Positions 1 through 5,041 of a DNA stretch of 8,124 nt are shown here, in pieces. The position numbers and the translations under genes are program-made. This DNA comes from Chloroflexota bacterium (GTDB taxonomy: Bacteria; Chloroflexota; Anaerolineae; CG2-30-64-16), in NCBI GenBank assembly GCA_029555885.1, contig JAKPQT010000742.1, positions 1 to 8,124 of the forward strand. The letters are read 5' to 3'. The notes below the pieces were generated by a model, which worked only from the letters and a program-made list of their open reading frames with translations, did no database searches and was not told the DNA's origin. Each line of letters opens with the position of its first letter. The stretch's first letter is position 1.

Positions 1-242
1 AACGACAACGGCTGGCCGCCGCGTGTCTCAGTGGCCGCGGCCACGTCCTTGAAGGGCAGCGGGTCGCCGTGGTGCAGATGGTCATGGCCGTCGTCGCCGT
101 GGTCCGCGCTCATCTCGGACGGGGTGGGCGTCGGGCCGGACTGGGCCACCGAAGGCACGGCCTGACCGCGCGTGCAGGCGGTTGCAAAGGCTACCACGAA
201 CAGCAGCAGAATGACACGCCGGGCAAACGAACGAATCCTCAT
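1..242 (-). CDS. His-rich lipoprotein, N-terminal fragment (leaves window)
   Basis: The minus frame opens with ATG at 242 and stays open for 80 codons to the window edge, so the C-terminal part is missing. The N-terminus has two basic patches (MRIRSFARR), a hydrophobic stretch at residues 10-22 and a lipobox-like ATAC with Cys23, so it should be exported and lipidated. Then come a low-complexity Pro/Thr/Ser linker and a His/Asp cluster (DHGDDGHDHLHHGD, about residues 50-63), typical of metal-binding linkers. The following residues (PLPFKDVAAATETRGG) are too short to assign a domain. A thioredoxin/SCO-like or other copper-handling fold is conceivable from context but not shown. It lies downstream of the selenoprotein gene in the same direction, with a terminator-like hairpin between them. 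The Shine-Dalgarno sequence is weak (AGAAAG). The start is chosen because only this frame yields a signal peptide. Confidence 0.75.
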   Translation of the reverse strand, partial: MRIRSFARRVILLLFVVAFATACTRGQAVPSVAQSGPTPTPSEMSADHGDDGHDHLHHGDPLPFKDVAAATETRGGQPLS

Positions 243-265
243 ATGTGCTTTCTGTTACATAGCCC

Positions 266-308
266 ATGAAATGAAGCGAGCGCAATGGTCAAACCACCAC
301 TGCGCTCG
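266..308 (-). terminator. Hairpin terminator after the selenoprotein gene
   Basis: Read on the minus strand, bases 308-296 pair with 289-277 in 13 consecutive pairs (one G-U) around a 6-base loop, followed by the T-rich run CTTCATTTCAT. On the plus strand the same stem has an A-C mismatch, so it is best as a minus-strand terminator. It lies 41 bases past the TAA of the DUF1573-type gene. The T-run is interrupted, so termination may be partial. Confidence 0.65.
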
Positions 309-326
309 ATACGACGTTGTGACAGA

Positions 327-343
327 GGTGACCTGAGGTCACC
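327..343. repeat. Perfect inverted repeat GGTGACC-TGA-GGTCACC
   Basis: Two 7-base arms separated by 3 bases, starting 5 bases beyond the TAA of the DUF1573-type gene. It is not followed by a T-run on the minus strand. It could protect the 3' end, assist termination with the next hairpin (277-308), or be a protein-binding site. The sequence does not decide. Confidence 0.5.
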
Positions 344-348
344 CGCTG

Positions 349-855
349 TTAGTTGATCCAGTTGGAAAGAACGGTCAACTCCCGCTTCGGTTGAGCCGGA
401 TCATCCGTGCGCACATCGACCCGGAAATCATGTGGCCCTTCCATTCCGGCATGCATCGTAAACTCCAGCGTGAGCGTCGTCTGTTGGCCGGGTTGCAATG
501 TCGTCGAACCGACGACCGCGCGCGGCGGTCAGCAACCCTCGACGACGCGCACCTGCGGCTGACTGATGATGCGCAGCGTATCGCCGCCGGTGTTTTGGAG
601 CAGGAAGGTGGCCTTGACGACCTTCTCAACCGGCACTTCACCGAAATCGATCAGTTCGCGGTCCACGGTCAACTCGGGAGCGCCTGCACCCTGCGGGCCG
701 GACGGCGACGCCGTCTCACCCTCGGGCCGCATGAGCACCGCCAGGCCGAAGATAATCAGGACGAGTGCGGCCGCGCCAACGAACAGCGGCCAGGGCGTGC
801 GCTTAGGGGCCGGCGCGGCCGCGGTCTTACGCGACGTGATGGGTTGTTTAGCCAT
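349..855 (-). CDS. DUF1573-type membrane-anchored protein, probable selenoprotein (Sec109)
   Basis: ATG at 855 has a strong AGGAGG 10 bases upstream. The frame runs 108 codons to TGA (529-531), then 59 more sense codons to TAA at 349. Reading TGA as Sec gives 168 aa. Residues 1-21 are basic and Pro/Ala-rich, about 22-42 form one membrane anchor, and about 60-168 form an Ig-like DUF1573-type domain (LIDFGEVPVEKVVKATFLLQNTG is typical of the first half). The half after the TGA carries equally family-like text (TTLQPGQQTTLTLEF, MHAGMEGPHDFRV, LTVLSNW), so the full domain needs readthrough. The site is Gly-Cys-U-Pro-Pro; from memory relatives have Cys-Cys there. TGA ends at least four neighbouring genes normally, so reassignment is unlikely. 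Function is unknown. A redox or copper-thiol(selenol) role outside the membrane is inferred from the CU pair and the CuA neighbours. The alternative is a nonsense mutation or sequencing error. Confidence 0.85.
491..537 (-). promoter_or_regulatory. Candidate bacterial SECIS element
   Basis: In the minus-strand mRNA, 516-510 (GUCGUCG) pairs perfectly with 506-500 (CGACGAC) around the loop GUU (or a 6-bp stem with loop GGUUC). The loop begins 18-19 bases after the UGA, within the spacing usually accepted for bacterial SECIS elements (about 16-37), and it has G at its start. A lower helix forms from GGUUGC (537-532), immediately before the UGA, with GCAACC (496-491), leaving a 15-base internal loop that contains the UGA against 3 bases opposite. 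This is the architecture expected for SelB-dependent Sec insertion. Confidence 0.75.
529..531 (-). other. In-frame TGA, predicted selenocysteine codon
   Basis: The codon follows Gly107-Cys108 and precedes Pro110-Pro111 in the DUF1573-type gene. It is the only stop between 855 and 349 in this frame. The sequence on both sides belongs to the same domain, and a SECIS-like hairpin lies directly downstream. Confidence 0.82.
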
Positions 856-865
856 GTAAAGATGA

Positions 866-871
866 CCTCCT
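866..871 (-). promoter_or_regulatory. Strong ribosome binding site of the selenoprotein gene
   Basis: AGGAGG on the minus strand, 10 bases before ATG 855. It is the most consensus-like ribosome site in the minus-strand cluster and fixes the start of this gene. Confidence 0.75.
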
Positions 872-906
872 GAGAAAGGTAGATGCTGCTACGGATGGCA
901 CGATGT

Positions 907-940
907 GCTGTGGCTTCACCCCAGCACACCGTGCCACAGC
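907..940 (-). repeat. Inverted repeat between the CuA-cytochrome and selenoprotein genes
   Basis: GCTGTGGC (907-914) and GCCACAGC (933-940) can form an 8-bp stem around an 18-base loop, 10 bases after the TAA of the CuA-cytochrome gene. There is no T-run after it on the minus strand, so it is a weak intrinsic terminator at best. It may be a processing or attenuation point that sets the selenoprotein's share of the transcript. Confidence 0.4.
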
Positions 941-950
941 GTGTTTCGTG

Positions 951-1952
951 TTATCGATCGAACAGAAACGTACGCAGATACGTCACCATGCCCCACAGCT
1001 CTTCTTCGCTGTAGAGCGAGCCGAATTCCGGCATCCCCGTGCCCATGCCGCCGCGGAGCAGCTTGCCCTGCAGCAGCACATCGCTGGCCGAGAGCATCTG
1101 CCCGGCATGGGTGAAGTCCGCGGGGCCGGCGGGCATCATCGGGTCCATCTTCGCCATGCCGGGCAGGTTCTTGCCTGCCAGGCCATCTCCGCGGCCGGTT
1201 TCACCGTGACACGCCGCGCAGTCCCGCGCATACAGCGATGCGGCGCGCTCAAGAGTCTCCGGCGGCACGTCGCGCAGCCATGCCAGCGCCACGAGGTCCC
1301 ACAGGTCCTCATCGGTGAGTCCGGCCGAGGCATCTGCCGCACGCAACTGCCCGAATGCGTCGGCGGGAGCCAGTGTGCGCCGCGTCGCGGCTGCGGCCAG
1401 TTCGGGGGACAGCGACACGTTCAGCGCAGCCCCGCGCGCCGCAGACGGGCGCACTACCGGGGACGCCGCGGCGTCATGCCGCATCGCGTCGATATCGATG
1501 CCGAGCTGCTGAAAGAGGGGCGCGACCGGCGTGGGCCGCACGCCGGTCGCGCCTTCGCCGGGCACAACTTCGATGACCCCGCGCATCCGCCAGTGATCGA
1601 CCCCACACCAGCGCGTGCACGCGAAGGCATACCGGCCGGCCACTTGCGGCGCCACGGTCACATCGACGGGCTTGCCCGGGTAGACCTCGGGGATGTCGAT
1701 GCCGAGCTCGGGGATGGTGAACCCGTGCACCACGTCGGGCGAGCTGATGCGGAGCGTGACGGGCTGGCCCGCCACGAGGCGCAGCCGGTCCGACACAAAG
1801 CCGCCAGCTTCCGGCACCTTGGCTTCGATGTGAATGACCGGCGCGGCCGCAGCCCGCGTGCGCAGGGCCTCGTAGCCAAACAGGCCCGCGGGGAACAGGA
1901 CGACGATGCACAGCACGATCGCGATGGCGAGGAGCTCACGTTTCATAGGCAT
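951..1952 (-). CDS. CuA domain-cytochrome c fusion (oxidase subunit II-like)
   Basis: The 333-aa protein should shuttle electrons outside the membrane, from cytochrome c heme to a binuclear copper site and on to an unseen enzyme. Residues about 8-28 form one membrane anchor. A cupredoxin domain follows at about 38-130 with the full CuA ligand set: His76 (VVHGF), then Cys112-x3-Cys116-x3-His120-x2-Met123 (CTRWCGVDHWRM). The cytochrome c domain at about 235-333 has CAACH at 245-249, and Met307 (GMPEFG) is a likely sixth ligand. Residues about 190-232 (LTDEDLWDLVALAWL) resemble the tail of another cytochrome c domain, but no CxxCH precedes it. The start ATG at 1952 overlaps the upstream stop as TGATG, implying translational coupling; ATG 1946 is an alternative. 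Subunit II of a heme-copper oxidase or CuA-type NO reductase is the nearest role. No subunit I is in the window. Confidence 0.88.
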   Translation of the reverse strand: MPMKRELLAIAIVLCIVVLFPAGLFGYEALRTRAAAAPVIHIEAKVPEAGGFVSDRLRLVAGQPVTLRISSPDVVHGFTIPELGIDIPEVYPGKPVDVTVAPQVAGRYAFACTRWCGVDHWRMRGVIEVVPGEGATGVRPTPVAPLFQQLGIDIDAMRHDAAASPVVRPSAARGAALNVSLSPELAAAATRRTLAPADAFGQLRAADASAGLTDEDLWDLVALAWLRDVPPETLERAASLYARDCAACHGETGRGDGLAGKNLPGMAKMDPMMPAGPADFTHAGQMLSASDVLLQGKLLRGGMGTGMPEFGSLYSEEELWGMVTYLRTFLFDR

Positions 1953-3325
1953 CAGGCGAGATAGAGGGCCAGCAGGCCCAGCGTTGAAAAGGTACAGAAA
2001 GCGGCGACGGGCAGGGCCGCACGCGATCCATAACCGTGCTGCCACGCCGTGCGCAGCGCGAGATAAATGGCGGCCGAAAGGCCGATCAGAAGGACCGGGA
2101 CCTGCAGGTAAGGCACGAGGCCGGGCACATAGGGCGTCCACGGCAGATGGACCGTGCCCAACAGGTTCCAGCCCCAGCCGAACGGGTCCGACAGCACTGA
2201 CCACGCATACGAGAAGTTCACCAGCACGAAGGACAGCGAGAACGCAATCCACGCGGCCAAACCCAGCGGCACCAGGACGGTGGCATAGTCCGCGAAGAGC
2301 CTGCACGCCACCTCGCGCGGCTGGCGGCCGTGGCCGCCCCGCACCGCCAACCAGAACAGGCCGGGCAGCAATGCCAGGTTGACCGTCAGGAACACCGCGG
2401 CATACGCAACCCAGGGCATGGTGAAGGGCACGCGTGCGGCATCCTTCAGAACGCCCCACGGCCCGATCAGCACCGCAGAGTAGATGAACGCGCAGGCCAG
2501 CATTATCAGGCCCTTGAAGGCCGAATCCACAGCGGGTGTGCCCGCCGCAGGCTTCGGCAGCCGTAGCAGGTCCGCGCCCGGCTCGCGGATGTATAGTGCC
2601 ACATTGTCGAGCGTGCAGGTCTTGAGGCACTCAGTACACATGCCGCAGTAGGTGTTGGCGGTCAGATTGCCGGGAAAAACCATCCACGGGCAGCCGTAGC
2701 CATCGTTGCTGCCGGTGTAGCAAGTCTTCTCTCGGTGCCCAGCGCAGACATCCCGATCCCGGACGCGAATCTCGACGGGCGCAGCCTGGCTGTACAGCCC
2801 GATGAAGCCGCCGACCGGACAGAGATAGCGGCAGAAGGTGCGGCGCTCGAACAACAGCGAGGTGGCGATGGCGACGAGGACAAACCCTGCCAGCACCAGC
2901 GCAGTCACCAGCGGCGTGGTCAGGATGACCGTCGAGAAGAGCGCGACGCCCAGAAAGCCGATGTTCTGCAGCCAGATGTTGCGGAAGCGTCGGGGCCACT
3001 TCAGCCCGAGCGTGTAGAGCTTGCCGCCCGGCCGCGGCTGGACGAGCGCGCGGCGCTGGAGCCATTCGCCCGGCGCGGGAATCGGGCAGATGCCGCACCA
3101 CAGCCGCCCCGCAAACGGGACCATCAGCAGAATCAGCAGCGCCCACCACACAATCCAAACAAAGACGATGCCGAAGTTACGGTTGCCCGCAGGCGTGCCG
3201 AACAGCCCGGCCAGGATCGCCAGCACGAAGAACAGCAGCATCGCTGCGACGACGAGCCACTGGGGCCAGCGGCTGCGGAGGAGGCGCTTGACGAGCGGAA
3301 TGTCAGAGATGGCGTAGCGGGTCAT
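1952..3325 (-). CDS. NosR/NapH-like 4Fe-4S polytopic membrane protein
   Basis: The 457-aa protein belongs with the NosR/NapH/CcoG group, whose members pass electrons from quinol or through the membrane to periplasmic metalloenzymes. About nine hydrophobic helices are visible, four before residue 165 and five after 265. The typical CxxCP (Cys77-Cys80, LWCGICP) and CxxxCP (Cys165-Cys169, FCRYLCP) motifs follow transmembrane segments. A soluble loop at about 180-250 has Cys227-x2-Cys230-x2-Cys233-x3-Cys237, a 4Fe-4S binding pattern without the usual following Pro. Three more cysteines (194, 202, 212) lie just before it and could bind a second cluster with an unusual spacing. It sits between two CuA proteins with a 9-base gap upstream and a TGATG overlap downstream, so it probably feeds electrons to one or both. 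No flavin-binding NosR N-terminus is present, so it is closer to NapH in length class. Confidence 0.85.
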   Translation of the reverse strand: MTRYAISDIPLVKRLLRSRWPQWLVVAAMLLFFVLAILAGLFGTPAGNRNFGIVFVWIVWWALLILLMVPFAGRLWCGICPIPAPGEWLQRRALVQPRPGGKLYTLGLKWPRRFRNIWLQNIGFLGVALFSTVILTTPLVTALVLAGFVLVAIATSLLFERRTFCRYLCPVGGFIGLYSQAAPVEIRVRDRDVCAGHREKTCYTGSNDGYGCPWMVFPGNLTANTYCGMCTECLKTCTLDNVALYIREPGADLLRLPKPAAGTPAVDSAFKGLIMLACAFIYSAVLIGPWGVLKDAARVPFTMPWVAYAAVFLTVNLALLPGLFWLAVRGGHGRQPREVACRLFADYATVLVPLGLAAWIAFSLSFVLVNFSYAWSVLSDPFGWGWNLLGTVHLPWTPYVPGLVPYLQVPVLLIGLSAAIYLALRTAWQHGYGSRAALPVAAFCTFSTLGLLALYLA

Positions 3326-3334
3326 AGGTCGGAG

Positions 3335-3793
3335 TCAGCGCGCCTTTCCCGCAATGATGACCGCGCCCACAGCAGTAACCAGCGTAGCGAGCACGGCACG
3401 CAGCAAGGTGACGTTTGGGCCGACGACGAGCTTGCCGATCATGAAGGGATGTAAGTTGCCGCACGCGATGGAGCAGCGCAGGCGGAAGGAGCCGGTGCGC
3501 TCGGCCACAAAGCGCAGCTCGCCCGGCCGGCCCGGCTCAGCCTCCGCGGCCACACCGTAGCCGTCCACGTAGAGCCCGTGAACCACGTCAGCGGACTCCA
3601 GCCGGATGACGACCGTATCGCCCCGATTGACGCGGAGCGTGCCCGGCTCGAACGCGAAGCTGCGCGCAGAGACAGTAATGTGTCGTTCCTGCGGTGCAGC
3701 GCCCCAGGCCGGCAGGGGCACGATGAGGATGCCTGCAACCAGCAGCATCAACAGCGCCAGCGGCGCAAAGCGGCGCAATCTTCCTTCTTCCAT
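3335..3793 (-). CDS. Membrane-anchored CuA-type cupredoxin
   Basis: The 152-aa protein has an N-terminal hydrophobic segment (about 10-32, possibly a cleavable signal ending near AWGAA), a cupredoxin domain (about 35-125) and a C-terminal membrane helix (about 129-149). It has all CuA ligands: His72 (VVHGL) and Cys107-x3-Cys111-x3-His115-x2-Met118 (CSIACGNLHPFM). A small stand-alone CuA carrier is predicted, facing the outside. No catalytic domain is attached. It could be an electron donor or acceptor for the neighbouring CuA-cytochrome protein or an unseen reductase. ATG 3793 is chosen; TTG 3799 in frame and a TTG a few codons downstream behind AGAAGGA are alternatives, because the start sits in a purine-rich repeat. 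The gap to the upstream lipoprotein gene is 21 bases. Confidence 0.87.
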   Translation of the reverse strand: MEEGRLRRFAPLALLMLLVAGILIVPLPAWGAAPQERHITVSARSFAFEPGTLRVNRGDTVVIRLESADVVHGLYVDGYGVAAEAEPGRPGELRFVAERTGSFRLRCSIACGNLHPFMIGKLVVGPNVTLLRAVLATLVTAVGAVIIAGKAR

Positions 3794-3805
3794 CTTCAAT
3801 CTTCT
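3776..3805 (-). repeat. Degenerate GAAGATTG/GAAGATGG purine repeat across a start codon
   Basis: On the minus strand, units such as GAAGATTG, AAGATGG and GAAGAAGG follow each other without a break. The repeat covers the gap after the PCYCGC gene and the first codons (MEEGRL) of the CuA cupredoxin. It offers several SD-like purine runs, which makes the real start uncertain. Similar short intergenic purine repeats occur in some Chloroflexota, as I recall. Confidence 0.45.
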
Positions 3806-3814
3806 ATCGCTGCG

Positions 3815-4243
3815 TCACTGGTTGGACGGCCCGAACGCGCTGTAAGTCTCGACAATCTGGCTGCGAATAGCGGCGAGGTCGCGGCCTTCTTCTGTCATCT
3901 TCATGACATCGAGCGCGATGTCCACGCAGATGCTGCAACCGAGCGCATGGTCATCGAAGACGATTTCTCCGCCCGCGCTCACGTCTTTCATGTAGCAGGC
4001 CAAGTTGCTGTGATGCCCGATCGCGCCGCAGCCGCAATAGCAGGGCACGTTGCGCAGCGCGTCGGGATGCGCAACGGCGAACTGATAGGCCGTGCGCACA
4101 CTGGCGGGCGCCTGCTGCATGACTTCGGGGAGCTCGGCCACAGGGGCCAGCTTGACAGCCGCCGGTCGGCCGCTGGTACAGCCGGTGGCGGCCAGTGCGG
4201 TCAGCGCCAGCAACACAAGGAGCATGAGAGGGCGTCGGAACAT
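3815..4243 (-). CDS. PCYCGC-motif cysteine-rich lipoprotein
   Basis: The 142-aa protein starts at ATG 4243, five bases after a clear GGAGG. A signal sequence (residues 1-21) ends in a lipobox, AATGC, with Cys22 the expected lipidation site. The mature domain has PCYCGCG (about 67-73) followed by GHHSNLACYMKD and then LGCSICVDIAL, which gives the cysteine order of the PCYCGC family (Pfam PF13798). The family's function is not established; the dense Cys/His pattern suggests metal or redox chemistry. It is the first gene of the minus-strand cluster, so it is likely made together with the two CuA proteins; a role in copper delivery or CuA maturation is inference. A longer start at 4390 is rejected because it places a non-signal Arg/His-rich stretch before the signal peptide and runs through the promoter region. 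Confidence 0.88.
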   Translation of the reverse strand: MFRRPLMLLVLLALTALAATGCTSGRPAAVKLAPVAELPEVMQQAPASVRTAYQFAVAHPDALRNVPCYCGCGAIGHHSNLACYMKDVSAGGEIVFDDHALGCSICVDIALDVMKMTEEGRDLAAIRSQIVETYSAFGPSNQ

Positions 4244-4256
4244 GAATTCCTCCAGA

Positions 4257-4266
4257 GTGGTGTGAA
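4257..4266 (-). promoter_or_regulatory. Shared 10-base element, minus-gene copy
   Basis: TTCACACCAC on the minus strand, 13 bases upstream of ATG 4243 and 8 bases after the candidate -10. The copy at 4412-4421 has the same orientation relative to its own gene, and the match extends to 13 of 14 bases (TTCACACCAC[T/C]CTG). Its place near the predicted transcript start suggests an operator or a 5' leader element. Confidence 0.5.
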
Positions 4267-4274
4267 CGGTTCGC

Positions 4275-4303
4275 AGTATAGCGAGTCCGCGCGCGCCAAG
4301 ACA
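4275..4303 (-). promoter_or_regulatory. Candidate promoter of the metalloprotein cluster
   Basis: The minus strand has TATACT (4280-4275), 31 bases before ATG 4243, a good -10. The -35 at 17-base spacing (TGTCTT) is poor, which fits an activator-dependent promoter. Confidence 0.4.
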
Positions 4304-4326
4304 GCGCAGGATGACCGGAGTCGACC

Positions 4327-4360
4327 GCGCCAAATGGCGCGTCCGGCGATGCGCCGGACG
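4327..4360. repeat. Two adjoining palindromes in the divergent promoter region
   Basis: GCGCCA-AA-TGGCGC (4327-4340) adjoins CGTCCGGCG-ATG-CGCCGGACG (4340-4360), sharing one base. Arms are 6 and 9 bases, all perfect. They lie upstream of both candidate promoters, between the two copies of TTCACACCAC. They could be binding sites for a dimeric regulator or a bidirectional terminator-like structure, although no T-runs follow. Confidence 0.5.
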
Positions 4361-4363
4361 ACG

Positions 4364-4393
4364 ATGGCAGGAATGCGTGCGGGGTGGCATACT
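4364..4393 (+). promoter_or_regulatory. Candidate promoter of the Cys-Pro-Met protein gene
   Basis: ATGGCA (4364-4369), 18 bases, then CATACT (4388-4393); each matches the sigma-70 consensus in four of six bases. The predicted leader is about 47 bases. Confidence 0.35.
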
Positions 4394-4411
4394 GAATCAT
4401 GGACGGTGTCT

Positions 4412-4421
4412 TTCACACCAC
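4412..4421 (+). promoter_or_regulatory. Shared 10-base element, plus-gene copy
   Basis: TTCACACCAC, 25 bases before ATG 4447 and 18 bases after the candidate -10. The 8 versus 18 offset from the two -10s differs by about one helical turn, so a protein could sit on the same face at both promoters. Confidence 0.5.
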
Positions 4422-4446
4422 CCTGATTCTTCACCAGGAGACCCCT

Positions 4447-4935
4447 ATGAACCAGATGAAACGTTTGGCCCTGCTGGCAGGCATCGTCGTGCTGCTGCTT
4501 GTGACAGCCTTTGCGACCGCGGCCTTTGCGCAGACCCCTGACCCGCAGAATGCCGCGCCGGCGGCCTGCCCGATGGCAGACGGCCAGACTGCCTGCCCGA
4601 TGACCGGCAACGGTAGAGCCGCCTGCCCAATGGCCCGAGGCGCCGCGGTGTGTCCCGCCATGCAGGGCAATGGCGTCTGCCCGGCCCATGTGGGCCAGGA
4701 CGGCGCGACGGCTTGCCCGATGGCCGGCGGCATGCAGGGCATGATGTCTGGCGTGATGCGCGGCGGGATGTGGGGCATGATGCCGGGCCCGATGCGGGAC
4801 ATGATGGGTCGCTTCGGCATGATGGGTCGTCCTGACATGATGCGCGGCTGGAATGCCCCGCAGGACGAGCAGGGACCCACCTGGCAGATGCCCAACGGCT
4901 GCCCGATGCACCAGTCCTCAGGCACGACGCTCTAG
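4447..4935 (+). CDS. Secreted Cys-Pro-Met repeat, Met-rich protein
   Basis: The 162-aa protein starts at ATG 4447, behind CCAGGAG with 6-base spacing. Residues 1-29 form a signal peptide ending AFAQ. The mature part has seven Cys-Pro units: five CPM, one CPAM and one CPAH, spaced mostly 9-13 residues apart; six lie in the first half of the mature chain and the last near the C-terminus. Between them is a Gly/Met-rich block with repeated MM and GMM (about 97-137). No other cysteines are present. Thioether and thiol ligands in such density are what soft-metal (Cu(I)-type) binders look like, so a periplasmic copper buffer or sensor is inferred. It is divergent from the CuA cluster and shares an upstream element with it. 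I do not recognise it as a named family. The conserved TGCCCGATG units suggest growth by duplication. Confidence 0.85.
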   Translation: MNQMKRLALLAGIVVLLLVTAFATAAFAQTPDPQNAAPAACPMADGQTACPMTGNGRAACPMARGAAVCPAMQGNGVCPAHVGQDGATACPMAGGMQGMMSGVMRGGMWGMMPGPMRDMMGRFGMMGRPDMMRGWNAPQDEQGPTWQMPNGCPMHQSSGTTL

Positions 4936-4969
4936 CTTCAAAAGGCCGGATTCGCTTCGACCCCCCACC

Positions 4970-5007
4970 GTAATCGGCGCAACTGACAGGTTGCGCCGAT
5001 TGCTTTA
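4970..5007 (+). terminator. Strong hairpin terminator after the Cys-Pro-Met gene
   Basis: AATCGGCGCAAC (4972-4983) pairs perfectly with GTTGCGCCGATT (4990-5001) around the loop TGACAG; two further pairs (G-C and T-G) extend it to 14. CTTTAT follows. It separates this gene from the regulator pair, so the latter must have its own promoter or depend on readthrough; I see no convincing promoter in 5008-5041. Confidence 0.8.
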
Positions 5008-5041
5008 TGCTTGGCCCAGCATTTCTGAATAGGAAGCACCC

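Noticed and set aside
529..531. TGA reassigned to Gly or Trp in this genome
   Set aside because: TGA ends the polyferredoxin, cupredoxin, PCYCGC and response-regulator genes, so it is a normal stop here.
529..855. A 108-aa protein ending at the TGA
   Set aside because: The following 59 codons complete the same domain and a SECIS-like hairpin follows; truncation would cut the domain in half.
391..873. A 160-aa plus-strand ORF
   Set aside because: It is antisense to the full selenoprotein gene, has no family features, and its existence depends on GC-rich codon composition.
903..1964. A 353-aa plus-strand ORF
   Set aside because: It is antisense to the CuA-cytochrome gene, with His/Arg-rich text and no domain; long shadows are common at this GC content.
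951..2630. A 559-aa minus-strand ORF extending upstream of the CuA-cytochrome gene
   Set aside because: The extra part is an out-of-frame shadow of the polyferredoxin gene with Arg/Ala/Gly-rich text. The real start is at the TGATG junction at 1952.
3815..4390. Longer 191-aa start for the PCYCGC protein
   Set aside because: ATG 4243 has GGAGG at 5 bases and begins a textbook lipoprotein signal; the extension covers promoter palindromes.
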